Positions 1-9,092 are shown, numbered from the stretch's first letter. The stretch is 64,000 nt of DNA from Micromonospora fulviviridis (GCF_014648395.1 NZ_BMRA01000006.1:97100-161099); one strand, 5' to 3'. Numbers and translations are program-made. The notes: a model not told the origin generated them from the letters alone.

Positions 1-116
1 ACCAGGCTGCCGGCCACCAGGCGTCACAACGCGCTGAAGCATTCAAAAGTAGGCACAAGGTCCAGGTGAAGACCGGTTCTTGTTTCGGAAGGACGGGGTG
101 GCCGATCACGCCGCAG

Positions 117-197
117 CAGTTGCGCCGACACCACCACGCGACCGCCGAATGAGGCGGCTGGGACCTGCTCCTGTCGACTCATCGGCGCAACGTACAC
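117..197 (-). pseudogene. Truncated 5' end of a paralogue of the 14357 membrane protein
   Basis: Translation on the minus strand from the ATG at 182 gives MSRQEQVPAASFGGRVVVSA, nearly identical to the N-terminus of the membrane protein at 14357..14803 (MSREDQVSAASFGGRVVVSA). After about 24 codons the similarity stops and the reading frame continues into unrelated sequence, so the rest of the gene is missing. The upstream region is also conserved with the intact copy. It looks like a recombination or duplication scar and not a functional gene. Confidence 0.65.
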
Positions 198-285
198 GCT
201 CGCCATCTACTTCGAAAGGCTCGCAACGGCAGGCGGGCTCGGTGCCTCCGTGAGCGCATGACCGGCGTCGGCGTGCATCCGCTCA
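117..285. repeat. Diverged repeat copy A (pair with 14737..14905)
   Basis: About 170 bp match the segment 14737..14905 in the same orientation, with a single 1-nt indel and scattered substitutions. The match covers the first codons of the small membrane protein at 14357..14803 and its upstream region. Here only the upstream region and the first ~24 codons survive, so this is a truncated duplicate. The identity was judged by eye. Confidence 0.75.
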
Positions 286-387
286 TGCCGCGTCGCGAGT
301 CACGCAACGTAGCCAACTCACGGGTGCACGCATCCGGACGTGCCGAGATCAGTGCGTTCCAGGTTGGGGTGGAACCGGACTTCTGGC

Positions 388-1659
388 CTAGACGATCTTC
401 GGAACTGACTTGCGTAGGGTCACGGCCGTGATAGCGGTGATAACGGCGGTGATGACCGCAAGTGAAGAGAACGCGTTGGCGATGTTCGTGTGATCTGCAA
501 GTGTGGCGACCAGTACGGTGATCACAGCACTCAGGCCGAGGCCGGCCGCGTTGGTGGCGCCGAAGACCTGGCCGGCCCTACGCTCGGGCATGCTGGCCAG
601 CAGCAGGCTACGGGTTGCTACCCGGGCCAGCCCGACCAGAGCGCCGGCGATGGGGATGCCCGCCAGGAGAACGGACAGATGCAGCGGCTCCACGGCCACG
701 ATGACCGCACAGCCGACGATGCCGATGACTGCGATGCGAAGATGGCCGAACCTGGCGGGAAGCCGGGGGTAGAGGGCGGCGGCGGTGACGAACCCGACCC
801 CGGCCAGTGCGTCCACCAGTCCGTAGATACCCGCGCCCTGGTGGAAGCCTTGGTACACCAAGACGATCAAGACGGTGTTGCCGACCATGGTCAACACCGT
901 GCAGGTGGCGTAGAGAAGGCCGAGGCGCAGCAGCGGTGCGGCGGTGCGGCCGGTCGGCGTGCCGTTGCCGATAACCGCCGGCTGGGCATGCTCGGCGCGG
1001 GCAGGGCCCCGGCCGATCAGATACATGGCCAGGGCCGAGGCGAGGAAGGTGGCGCCGTTGAAGAGGAACAGCGGCGTGGGCCCGAACAGGTGGATGGCGA
1101 ATCCTCCTACCGCTGCGGAGAGCAGACTTCCGGCCTGCAAGGCGATCTCGTAGTGCGCGCTGAACCGGACGAGGCGACCCGGGGCGACCCGCTCCTTCAT
1201 CAGGGCGTTGCTGGCTGGCATGAACATCGCGGCCAGCGCGGCGAGCGCGAAACTGACCAGGTAGGCCACAGGTGTGGTCGCCCCGCCCAGCAGCAGCCAG
1301 ACCGGCAGCACTAATGCCGCTAGGGCGCTGGCCGCATCCGCGATCAGGCACAGCGTCCGCCGGTCGTAACGGTCGGCGATCCGCCCGAACACCAGCGACA
1401 GCAACGCCGGTGGCACGGACGCCGCGATGAACAGCCACCCCACCGACAGTGCGCTGCCCGCGGTCGTGAAGACCAGGATCGCGGAGGCGACGAGCTGGAT
1501 GCCGTTGCCCAGGCTCGTGACAAAGGTAGCCGGCAGGAGCAGTCGCTCGGCTCGACCCCCCGTCGGTGGCGTAGCCAACGGTTCGACTGGCGGCACGCGA
1601 GAATCGATCGATGCGGTCCGGGCCCCAAGCATCTGCGTGGGCGGGCTGGTGGTGGTCAT
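388..1659 (-). CDS. MFS transporter
   Basis: A 423-residue integral membrane protein of the major facilitator superfamily, probably an efflux permease. Hydrophobic helices run through the whole protein. The typical cytoplasmic loop 2-3 motif is visible as FGRIADRYDRRTLCL, and there is a weaker copy in the second half. The first ~45 residues of the longest frame look non-coding, so I chose the internal ATG at 1659 (MTTTSPPTQ), which has a GGAGG box 8 nt upstream. Length and topology fit the enterobactin-exporter/MdtH-like MFS group often annotated in actinomycetes. The substrate cannot be read from the sequence. No regulator sits directly beside it. Confidence 0.85.
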   Translation of the reverse strand: MTTTSPPTQMLGARTASIDSRVPPVEPLATPPTGGRAERLLLPATFVTSLGNGIQLVASAILVFTTAGSALSVGWLFIAASVPPALLSLVFGRIADRYDRRTLCLIADAASALAALVLPVWLLLGGATTPVAYLVSFALAALAAMFMPASNALMKERVAPGRLVRFSAHYEIALQAGSLLSAAVGGFAIHLFGPTPLFLFNGATFLASALAMYLIGRGPARAEHAQPAVIGNGTPTGRTAAPLLRLGLLYATCTVLTMVGNTVLIVLVYQGFHQGAGIYGLVDALAGVGFVTAAALYPRLPARFGHLRIAVIGIVGCAVIVAVEPLHLSVLLAGIPIAGALVGLARVATRSLLLASMPERRAGQVFGATNAAGLGLSAVITVLVATLADHTNIANAFSSLAVITAVITAITAVTLRKSVPKIV

Positions 1660-2149
1660 GTGCACAGCCTCCGGGACTTCCCTGGCAGGCGGCGTCAGTG
1701 AAGTTGGGTGGCCTCGAGCACACCAGGCGAGTTCGCCGCGACCACGCCTACCAGCCCCATCCCCACCAGGCTGACCAATCCCCGCTGCCGCCATCCCGAT
1801 AGCGAGCCCACGTCGCAGAGGGCGTCCTCACCTGATGCGGTGAAGCGTTCGACCATGCCGCGTTCCGTGCGCACAATGCCGCGGTGCGCGCGTTCGGTCG
1901 CGGGTCAACTCATCAGGACCTGGGTGACACTCCGCCGCCTGTAGCACCTGCCGGGGCCTGGGCCAAGGTCGACGACCTGATCCGCGCGGGCGGCGACGGA
2001 TGGAAGGAACTCACTGACCTCAATCGCCGCCCGGCGGGTAAACGGAGCCGCTCGAACCCGGGCCACCGCAACACATCCGCATCTGACGGCACTGCCGTGT
2101 GGTACGACTGGCGGAAAGCTAGACAGAAGCTGCGGAAACGGGCGAGCAT
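1660..2149. other. Gene-free stretch with a relic IS end
   Basis: Almost 500 bp between the MFS gene and ltrA. No reading frame looks like a known family or has a convincing start. The only recognisable element is the relic IS end at 1901..1928, annotated separately. Confidence 0.5.
1901..1928 (-). repeat. Relic IS end, inverted relative to 3335..3363
   Basis: Read on the minus strand this segment (GTCACCCAGGTCCTGATGAG then TTGACCCG) matches the left end of the decayed IS3-family element at 3335..3363 (GTCACCCACATCCCGATGAT then GTTGACCCG) at most positions, in opposite orientation. The two ends bracket the ltrA gene. No transposase is left beside this copy. Confidence 0.5.
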
Positions 2150-3325
2150 ATGACGAGTGGGGCAGCCGGGCTGGTGCGGCGACCCGAGGAACCACGAGCG
2201 ACGTACCTGGAACTGTTCTTCGACCTGGTGTTCGTCTTCGCGCTCGCACGGCTCTCGCAGGGGCTGCTGGAGAATCTGAGCTGGAGCGACGCCTTCCAGA
2301 CGCTGGTGTTGCTGCTCGCCCTGTGGACGGTTTGGGCCCAGACGGCGGGGCTCACGGACAGGTTGGACCCGCAGCAGCCGCTGATACAGCTGCTGGTGAT
2401 CGCGACCATGTTCGGCACCCTGCTGATGGCCGCCGCAGCGCCGGAGGCGTTCGGCGAGCATGGTCTGGTCTTCGCAGGCTTGTACGTCGCCACCCAGATC
2501 GGTCGCAGCGCTGGCGCCGCGCTTCTGCTGCCGGGCCACGAGGCGCAGGGCGCCTTCGTCCGGCCACTCTTCTGGTCCTGCGTGTCCGCGGTACCGTGGA
2601 TCGCGGGTGCTGTCGTGCACGGCACGGCGCGTGGGATGCTGTGGGCGCTGGCGGTGGCCATGGAGTACGGGGGAATTGCACTCGGCTTGCCCACACCGCG
2701 GCTGGGTCGCGCGCGTGCAGCCGAGTTCGCAATCTCCGCCCCACATCTGGCCGAGCGCTACCGGCAGCTCTTCATCATCGCGCTCGGCGAGCCCATCCTG
2801 GTCACCGGTTTCACCTTCAGCCGCGGCGGGTTCGAGCCCGACCGGATAGCCGCGGTCGTCATCGCGTTCACCACCACGGCGCTGCTGTGGCGGATCTACA
2901 TCCACCGCGCCGGGTGGCTGCTGGCGGAGGCCATCGCAGCCGCCCCCGACCCATTCCGCGCGGTCATCCCGGCGAATTACGCACACCTGCTCATGGTCGC
3001 CGGCATCGTCGCCATCGCCGTCGGTGACGAACTTGTCATCGAGCACCCGCTCGGACACACACCACCTGCCTGGATCACCGTCATCCTCGGCGGACCCGCG
3101 CTGTTCCTCGCCGGACGGGGCATGTTCGAGTACACGGTGTTCGGCCGGGTCTCCCGCTCCCGGCCGATCGGGGTCCTCGTACTCGCCGCCATATCACCGG
3201 CGGCGTACTTCCTGCCGCCGCTGCTGGTCGCCATCGCACCTGCCCTCGTCCTGGCCGGAATCGCCATATCCGACGCAGCCCGTGCCCGAGGACGCCCACC
3301 CGAGCCACCCTCACCACCCGGCTAG
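2150..3325 (+). CDS. ltrA: LtrA-family (low temperature requirement A) membrane protein
   Basis: A 391-residue polytopic membrane protein of the bacterial LtrA family. The family hallmark LELFFDLVFVFAL lies at about residues 20-32, followed by roughly ten hydrophobic helices. A second conserved patch, FIIALGEPIL, is at about 207-216 (FIxxLGExxL is typical of the family). The name comes from a Listeria mutant that fails to grow in the cold; the biochemical role is unknown. The ATG at 2150 has only a weak ribosome site, but a later start would remove little before the FFDLVF motif. The gene is flanked by inverted relics of the same IS end and has a second, diverged family member at 10262..11467. 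Confidence 0.85.
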   Translation: MTSGAAGLVRRPEEPRATYLELFFDLVFVFALARLSQGLLENLSWSDAFQTLVLLLALWTVWAQTAGLTDRLDPQQPLIQLLVIATMFGTLLMAAAAPEAFGEHGLVFAGLYVATQIGRSAGAALLLPGHEAQGAFVRPLFWSCVSAVPWIAGAVVHGTARGMLWALAVAMEYGGIALGLPTPRLGRARAAEFAISAPHLAERYRQLFIIALGEPILVTGFTFSRGGFEPDRIAAVVIAFTTTALLWRIYIHRAGWLLAEAIAAAPDPFRAVIPANYAHLLMVAGIVAIAVGDELVIEHPLGHTPPAWITVILGGPALFLAGRGMFEYTVFGRVSRSRPIGVLVLAAISPAAYFLPPLLVAIAPALVLAGIAISDAARARGRPPEPPSPPG

Positions 3326-3334
3326 CCGGAAAGC

Positions 3335-3363
3335 GTCACCCACATCCCGATGATGTTGACCCG
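3335..3363 (+). repeat. Probable left terminal sequence of the decayed IS3-family element
   Basis: This segment lies just beyond the 3' end of the orfB remnant at 3380..4242, where an IS3-family terminal repeat should be. A diverged inverted copy is present at 1901..1928. No matching right end is visible after 4242. Confidence 0.45.
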
Positions 3364-3379
3364 GTTGCATGGACATTTG

Positions 3380-4242
3380 TTAGGCGGCAAGTGCCAACGG
3401 GGCGATCCTCTCGTAGTCGGCCGGGCTGCGGTAGTCCAGGGCGCTGTGGCGCCGTCGGCGGTTGTAGAAGGTTTCGATGTAGTCGAAGACGGCGGTGGCC
3501 AGCCGGCGGCGACTGGCCCAGTAGTGGCGGCCGAGCAGTTCGGTTTGCAGGGTGGCGAAGAAGCTTTCGGCCATGGCGTCGAACCAGTCGCCGACGGTGC
3601 CCATGGAGACGGCAATGCCGGCGGCGTTCAGGGCTCGAGCGAAGGCCAGGGAGGTGTACTGGGCAGCCGCGGTCCGAGTGCACCACCGTGCCAGCCGGGT
3701 CACGTAACCGGATCGCGTTGTGCAGCGCGGCGATGGCCAGGGAGGTTTCATGCGGCTTTCGATGCTGTACCCGACGATCGGCCGAAGTACACGTCCTTGA
3801 TCGCGCACAGGTAGAGCTTGCCCTCGCCGGTCGGGGTGTTCGGTGATGTGGGTCAGCCACAGCCGGTTCGCCGCGTCGGCGGTGAACACCTTTTTCACGT
3901 GGTCGTCATGCACGGGCGGGCCGGTCCCGGCGGGCCGGGCCCCGTTCCTTGGCGAACACCGACCAGATGCGCTGCACCCTGCACCGCCTGGGCCACCCGG
4001 TTGGCGCCGGCGGCGATGCCCTGGGCGGCGAGTTCGTCGGCGATGAACCGGTAGCCGAACGCCGGATCGTCGTGGTGGATGTCCAGGGCGGCGTTGATCA
4101 GATGCGCACCGTCCCAGTCCCGCTGCGACACCGGATCTTTGCGCCAGGCGTGGAACGCCTGCGGGGTGAAGCCCAGGACCCGGCAAGTCACCGCGAGGGG
4201 GATCCCGTCCGCGATCAGGCCGAGGACCAGCGGGTAGGTCAT
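3380..4242 (-). pseudogene. Decayed IS3-family transposase (orfB)
   Basis: Pieces of an IS3-family OrfB integrase can be read on the minus strand, but only by changing frame at least four times. In order: HTH_21-like start (FGYRFIADELAAQGI), LWLTHITEH, ETSLAIAALHNAIRLRDPAG with VVHSDRG, then AESFFATLQTELLGRHYW and FYNRRRRHSALDYRSPADYE. The second Asp and the Glu of the DDE triad are present, but the first catalytic Asp, normally in LWLTDIT, is His here. No upstream orfA is recognisable. The element is therefore dead both by frameshift and by catalytic mutation. Confidence 0.85.
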
Positions 4243-4508
4243 TTTGGGGCGATCTCCCGAACGAAGAACGCCGTGTTCTTCCCTGTCTTGCGGCCGCTCG
4301 GGGCGGGAACAGCTGCTGTCAATCCCCTCGAAGTGTGGAGACTTCCGCTATGCGGCCGTGGAGCCCCTAGCCTCTGCCATGTATCGCTCGTAGTCGATGG
4401 GTAGGTCCCCCGCTTTCGCGGAGCATCCTGCCCCCGATCTTCCGGGACTCATCAAGCAGCCGTCACCGACGATTCCGCGAGACTCCGCAGCAACGGAGGC
4501 GAGCCGCG

Positions 4509-6737
4509 TCACCGGGCTGCGTCGTCCGTCCTGATCGGCAGCCGCGCGGCGAGGTCCCGGACGGCATGCCGGTATTCCTCCTGCGTGTGATAGGCCCAGT
4601 GCCCTTCCACGGGTGGGGGCACGGTGTCGTCGGGGTCCACGGTCAGGCTGCGGGGGTCACGCAGCCGTTCGTCCACGGTCTGCGCGTCCCCGTCCGCTCC
4701 CCGGCCGGCGCGACCGGGAAAGATCGGCCCGCTGATCGGGTCGGTGTACCGCCACAGGTTCCGCCACCGCCAGCCGATCCGCTCGCCCACCTCATGCAGC
4801 GTCGGCTCCCCGAGGTAGGCCGGAGACAACCGGGCGTAAAGCCGGTGCAGCGGCGAACCGTGGGTGAGCAGGGCAACCCTGCTCACCGTCGCGGGCGGCA
4901 GTTGCAGCAGCGTGACGACCGCCAGCACCGACCCCTGGCTGTGCCCGCAAAGGACCACGCCACCCTTGCGGGCCAGGGCGGACACCCGCTTGCCGAGTTC
5001 GGGTACGGTCCGCCGTCCGTAGGACGGCGGCGCGAAGGGGTGGATCGTCCGCGGCCAGAAGGTGCCCAGGTCCCACAACACGGCCAGCACGCGACGTGTG
5101 TCGGGTGAGCGGTAGGCCTGCACGCCCAGTATCGCCAGCCCGACGACGAGCAGGCTGATCACGTAGATCCCCACGTCGGTCAGGTGCGCGACGACCAGTT
5201 CCGGCTGGCCCGTCCCCCCGATCAGCTCCGCGGCGAGCCGAGTCGGGCCGATGCCGACCAAGTCGAACGCGGCCGCGCCGAGGCCCGACGCGGTGATCGC
5301 CAGGAATACCACCAGCACCGGGCCGAGCCGGTCGACCAGGTGCGACCGGGCGATGATCTCCCGGAGCTCCCGGAGCTCGCGGAGCCGGGGCTCGGCCTCT
5401 GGCTGCGCGTCCGGGTAGTCGTTCCTGATGTCGCGCTCGGCCATCGCGCGGCGGCGGGCACGGCTGAGCAGCATCGACCAGATCGCCACCGCTGCGGTGG
5501 TGAGCAGGGCGACGAATCCCGCGAGCGCTGCCCACCAGTAGGACACGGGTGGCTCCAGGGGCGGCACGCCCGGCGGGTCGAGCCGGGCCGGATCGGGGAC
5601 GATTCCCCGGTCGAGCCAGTCGGCGACCCAGTACACCAGCGTTGCCGCGAACGCGGCGGCCACGCTGGCCGCAGCCGCCCCGACGAACGGGGTCCCCAAC
5701 CCGAGCAGGGCCGGCCGGTCTGGCCCGCGGCGGGTCCGCAGGCGGCCTGCGGTGACCAGGGTGAGTGCCACGATCAATGCGGCCTGCGCACCGAACAGTC
5801 CAGCGGTTTCGCCCTCGAATCCAGGCATCTGCGCGGGCTTCGGATCGGCCGCGGGCAGGGTCAAGGCGTAGCCCAGGGTCAGGACGGTCAGGACGTTGGT
5901 GACTGCGCGCAGCAGCCGCCCGGAACGGGTCGGCGACAGTCCGCCCAGCGCCGTACGCCGGCACAGCAGCAGCCCGCACCACCCCAGCACCCCGATCGCG
6001 ATGCCGAGCAGCGGCATTCCCACGGTGCCGCCCCCGAGTGGCACCAGGGCGGTGAGCAACACCGCATCCAGCGTCGCGGCACCGAGGCAGAAATGGATCC
6101 GGCGCAGCCACACCACCGAGGGACCGTCGTCCCAGAATCCGGCAGCGTCGAGCGAATCGACGGTGGGGCGGCCCTGAGTCCCCCCGAACGCGGCGAAGGT
6201 GCGGGCACGTCGGGCACTGATGCCCCAGACGATCTGAAGCGCCACCAGCGGGACGAGCGCGAGCACGGCCAGTCGCGGGCCGACCGGCATCGCCGACAGC
6301 CAGGACAGGTACGGACGACCGGCGACGCAGGGCTGGTAGGAGGCGCACTGCCAACCGATCAGGTCCACCGAGACGCCGGCGATCGCCAGGACAAAGCCAG
6401 CGGTCAATGTGCCACCCAGGAGTCGGCACAACGCGGCGAGCAGGCTGAATCGGTCCGGAGCCGCCGGCCGGAGCCACACCGTCAGGTTGCACAGCATGAA
6501 CGGCAGCAGCACCAACAACAGCGCGCTCACCAGCTTCGCTCCGCCGGTCAGGCCACCCCACCGGTAGCCCTCGACCGTCATCTCGGCAGCCCCGTCCGCC
6601 GCCCCGGCTCCCGGCCGGGGACGGTAGAAGCCCGCGTGGCGGTCGCCCGCGACCTGGACCAGGTCCGGGTGGCCGACCACTTTCGTCGCCGATGCCCCGG
6701 CGACACCGTGCACCCGCAACTCCACGACGTCGTCCAT
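4509..6737 (-). CDS. Large membrane protein with C-terminal alpha/beta-hydrolase (lipase-like) domain
   Basis: A 742-residue protein. The first ~25 residues (DVVELRVHGVAG) look like the start of a hydrolase fold. About ten membrane segments fill residues ~65-560. A lipase-type nucleophile elbow, LCGHSQGSVLAV, follows at about residue 605. A C-terminal GHWAYHTQEEY contains the likely catalytic His. The nucleophile elbow suggests an esterase or lipase exposed on the cytoplasmic side, but the acidic triad member is not clear. The ATG at 6737 has GAGGGCG just upstream. This split layout, with the hydrolase fold interrupted by a membrane domain, is seen in uncharacterised actinobacterial proteins; the substrate is unknown. 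It stands alone, followed by IS debris. Confidence 0.7.
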   Translation of the reverse strand: MDDVVELRVHGVAGASATKVVGHPDLVQVAGDRHAGFYRPRPGAGAADGAAEMTVEGYRWGGLTGGAKLVSALLLVLLPFMLCNLTVWLRPAAPDRFSLLAALCRLLGGTLTAGFVLAIAGVSVDLIGWQCASYQPCVAGRPYLSWLSAMPVGPRLAVLALVPLVALQIVWGISARRARTFAAFGGTQGRPTVDSLDAAGFWDDGPSVVWLRRIHFCLGAATLDAVLLTALVPLGGGTVGMPLLGIAIGVLGWCGLLLCRRTALGGLSPTRSGRLLRAVTNVLTVLTLGYALTLPAADPKPAQMPGFEGETAGLFGAQAALIVALTLVTAGRLRTRRGPDRPALLGLGTPFVGAAAASVAAAFAATLVYWVADWLDRGIVPDPARLDPPGVPPLEPPVSYWWAALAGFVALLTTAAVAIWSMLLSRARRRAMAERDIRNDYPDAQPEAEPRLRELRELREIIARSHLVDRLGPVLVVFLAITASGLGAAAFDLVGIGPTRLAAELIGGTGQPELVVAHLTDVGIYVISLLVVGLAILGVQAYRSPDTRRVLAVLWDLGTFWPRTIHPFAPPSYGRRTVPELGKRVSALARKGGVVLCGHSQGSVLAVVTLLQLPPATVSRVALLTHGSPLHRLYARLSPAYLGEPTLHEVGERIGWRWRNLWRYTDPISGPIFPGRAGRGADGDAQTVDERLRDPRSLTVDPDDTVPPPVEGHWAYHTQEEYRHAVRDLAARLPIRTDDAAR

Positions 6738-6769
6738 CGCCCTCTACAACGGCAACCGGCCGCAAAGGA

Positions 6770-7035
6770 TGCTCGACGCCTGGCCGCCGGCGCCGCCTGG
6801 CCGCCCCCCAAGAGCAGCCGGTTCAAGGTCTGCGACAACGGCCGGCTGCGACTGCCGCAAGGTCGGCGACCTCGCGGTCCGCTGGTCCCGCACACTGCCG
6901 TCGGACCCTTCGTCCGTGGCGATCATCCGGGACGGGCGCACGCCCGGGTGGCCGACACCCGGCGGGACTGGCAGCACAAGCTCTCGACGCAGATCATCCG
7001 CGAGAGCGGGCCACGGAGTGGCGGGTCCTGGACAC
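6770..7035 (+). pseudogene. Remnant of IS200/IS605-type TnpB (OrfB)
   Basis: Three short blocks in different frames correspond to consecutive TnpB segments: SSRFKVCDNGRLRLP, then KVGDLAVRWSRTLPSDPSSV with AIIRD, then ARVADTRRDWQHKLSTQII. In intact TnpB about 60-80 residues lie between the last two blocks, so there is an internal deletion as well as frameshifts. The catalytic RuvC and zinc-finger parts are absent. No tnpA or element ends were recognised. Confidence 0.65.
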
Positions 7036-7281
7036 CGTGTTGAGAGCTTCCCACGCCGCTGGGTCCTTGCCCGGGTCCGGGCAGTTCAGGGGATTGCGAG
7101 TGGCAGCTCGGACCAGCCCGCTGAACGGCCGGTCGCGTGCAAGTTCTGCGTCGTCGGGGGAGAGCCCGAACTCGGCGGCAAGTAGTACGTCGATCCCTTC
7201 GGCTGTTGTGCCGCGCAGCGCCGACTGCCGGGGGACGAGCCGCGACCGATTGCCGGGTTCCGGTTTGAGGGCGGCGCCAAC

Positions 7282-7968
7282 TCAGCCTGCGGAGCCGTAC
7301 GCCCGCAGGAACGCGCGTACTCCGGCGGAGGTCAGCCGGTCGGCCTCCTCCGGCGGGAGCGGCCTGACCCCCCAGTAGGACCGTTGCGTGATCTCGGTTG
7401 AGATCAACGCCATGAAATGGGCGGCGGCCTGGGCCGGGCTGCCGTGGACGTCGATCAGGCCACGATCGCCCAACGCGGCCATGGCAGATGCCACCTCGCG
7501 GCCCACCACGCGCGGTCCGGCCTCCTGCCAGGCATCCAAGACCTCTGCCGGGATGTGCCCGGCTTCCGCGTAGATGTGCCGCACCAGCGAGAAGTGGTAG
7601 CGGAAGTCCGTTATCAGGACGACCCAGGCGCGGGCCAGAGCGAGCAGGTCACGTTCAAGGTCGTCAGGATGCGGCGGACGCTCCGGGTCCAGGTACCTCC
7701 GCAGCTGCGCGAGCTGCTCGTCTCTGACCCGCTCTGCGCTCCACTGCACGATGGAGCGGAACAACTCCTCCTTCCCACCCGGGAAGTGGTTGTAGATGGT
7801 GCGAGTCGACGCCCTGGCCTCGGCGGCGATTGTGTCGATGCTGGCCCGGGAGTATCCGTCCCGTCCGAAGACCTCGCACGCGGCCTGCACGATCGCCGTC
7901 GCCTTGTCCACCCGGCCCCGCCGCGGCTGGGCCGTCCTTGTCTTGTCCTCTGAGCCCATGCCGGTCAT
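7282..7968 (-). CDS. TetR-family transcriptional regulator
   Basis: A ~228-residue repressor. The N-terminal HTH covers roughly residues 20-66 (AACEVFGRDGYSRASIDTIA ... TRTIYNHFPGGKEELF), followed by an all-helical ligand domain. I prefer the ATG at 7968, which has GGAAG 8 nt upstream; the upstream TTG (7995) and ATG (7986) have no ribosome site. It is divergent from the FMN reductase at 8097, and a double palindrome lies between them (8002..8038), so autoregulation and control of the reductase/LLM pair is likely. The inducer is unknown. Confidence 0.9.
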   Translation of the reverse strand: MTGMGSEDKTRTAQPRRGRVDKATAIVQAACEVFGRDGYSRASIDTIAAEARASTRTIYNHFPGGKEELFRSIVQWSAERVRDEQLAQLRRYLDPERPPHPDDLERDLLALARAWVVLITDFRYHFSLVRHIYAEAGHIPAEVLDAWQEAGPRVVGREVASAMAALGDRGLIDVHGSPAQAAAHFMALISTEITQRSYWGVRPLPPEEADRLTSAGVRAFLRAYGSAG

Positions 7969-8001
7969 CGCTTCATCTTCCCACATGTCGATCAAGGCGA
8001 C

Positions 8002-8038
8002 TACAACGATCGTTGTATCTTCTGCAACGACCGTTGTA
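8002..8038. promoter_or_regulatory. Double palindromic operator for the TetR regulator
   Basis: Two 16-bp palindromes lie 21 bp apart centre to centre. TACAACGATCGTTGTA at 8002..8017 is perfect, and TGCAACGACCGTTGTA at 8023..8038 has two mismatches. They fill the space between divergent genes, which is the classical arrangement for cooperative binding of TetR dimers. Confidence 0.85.
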
Positions 8039-8096
8039 GGCTACCTGACGTGCAGCGAATCGTGGCAATGAAATGAGAGAACGAGGGGAGATCGCG

Positions 8097-8714
8097 ATGT
8101 CTGACTTCGCACCTTCGAACGATCCCGCGCTACGGGTCGCCGTCATCATCGGAAGTGCTCGTGTCGGCGGCGCCGGACTGTCGGTCGCCGAGTGGTTCAC
8201 CGGCCATGTGGGCCACCGCCCTGACATCGATCTGGACGTTGTCGATGTCGCCGGCCTGAATCTTCCCGTGTCCATGCCCGGGCGGGACGGCCTTCCCGCC
8301 CCCGCGCCGGGGACTCAGGCCGCTCTCGCCGACGTCAGCCCACGGCTGGCCGCCGCCGAGGCGTTCGTCGTCGTCACGCCCGAGTACAACCACAGCTTTC
8401 CGGCCTCGTTGAAGAACCTCATCGACTGGCACTACACCCAGTGGCAGGCCAAGCCGATCGGCTTCGTCTCCTACGGCGGGTTGAGCGGCGGGCTTCGCGC
8501 CGTCGAGCAGCTTCGTCAGGTTTTCGCCGAGCTGCACGCCATGACTGTGCGCGACTCCGTCAGCCTGCACGGGCCCTGGTCCGGGCTGGGAGAGGACGGC
8601 AGACCGCTCGATCCGGCGGTCTGCGAGAGTGCCGCCAAGAACATGGTCGACCAGCTGTTGTGGTGGGGCCGCGCGCTGCGCACCGCTCGCGCCGAACACC
8701 CGTACGGTCTGTGA
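8097..8714 (+). CDS. NADPH-dependent FMN reductase family protein
   Basis: A 205-residue flavodoxin-like reductase of the NADPH-dependent FMN reductase/azoreductase family. It shows the phosphate-binding motif GSARVGGAG near residues 17-25 and the family signature PEYNHSFPASLKNLIDWHY in the middle. It likely reduces flavin or quinone-type substrates in the cytoplasm using NAD(P)H. The ATG at 8097 follows GAGGGGAG. It is under the TetR double operator. Downstream come an MFS remnant and an LLM flavin-dependent oxidoreductase that could use the reduced flavin. A stress or xenobiotic-responsive oxidoreductase unit is a reasonable inference. Confidence 0.88.
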   Translation: MSDFAPSNDPALRVAVIIGSARVGGAGLSVAEWFTGHVGHRPDIDLDVVDVAGLNLPVSMPGRDGLPAPAPGTQAALADVSPRLAAAEAFVVVTPEYNHSFPASLKNLIDWHYTQWQAKPIGFVSYGGLSGGLRAVEQLRQVFAELHAMTVRDSVSLHGPWSGLGEDGRPLDPAVCESAAKNMVDQLLWWGRALRTARAEHPYGL

Positions 8715-8720
8715 CGGGGG

Positions 8721-9048
8721 ATGAGCGCCGTCACCGGACCGGCACGGACCGCCGGATCCGCCGCCACTCTCGCCCGTACCGCTGGTGGTCGTCGTCATCG
8801 GCTCGATCACGGCCGTGCGCGACGTGACCATCGTCGACGTCGCTCTCCATCCGTTGGCGACGGAGTTCGACGCGCCACTCGCCACCGTGCAGTGGGTCGC
8901 CACCGGCTACACGCTCGCTCTGTGCGGCGTGACCCCGCTGGCTGCCTGGGCCATGAGCCGCTTCGGTGCCAAACGCGCCTACCTCACCGCGTTGGCCCTG
9001 TTCACCGGCGGCTCCGCCGCTAGCCACCCGGGCCGGAGCCCGGTTTAA
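8721..9048 (+). pseudogene. Truncated DHA2-type MFS transporter fragment
   Basis: Starts with ATG 7 nt after the reductase stop, with GGGGG upstream. The MFS sequence (VVVVIGSITAVRDVTIVDVA, then QWVATGYTLALCGVTPLAAW and MSRFGAKRAYL) needs a one-base frame change near 8770. It ends abruptly after about two membrane helices at LFTGGSA. Twelve or more helices are missing. The fragment probably marks a deletion that fused the reductase operon to the LLM gene at 9093. Confidence 0.75.
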
Positions 9049-9092
9049 ACCATCCCGCCACACGACAAACCCACCACCAAAGGAATGATCTC

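Noticed and set aside
1884..2153. Plus-strand 89-codon frame running into the ltrA start
   Set aside because: Composition is not coding-like, it contains the relic IS end, and no family is recognisable.
1913..3058. Long minus-strand frame opposite ltrA
   Set aside because: It is a mirror of a high-GC gene, with low-complexity Arg/Gly/Asp-rich translation and no family match.
5184..7043. Long plus-strand frame opposite the membrane hydrolase
   Set aside because: Translation is Arg/Gln/Gly-rich and featureless; only its last ~90 codons contain the genuine TnpB relic, which is annotated separately.
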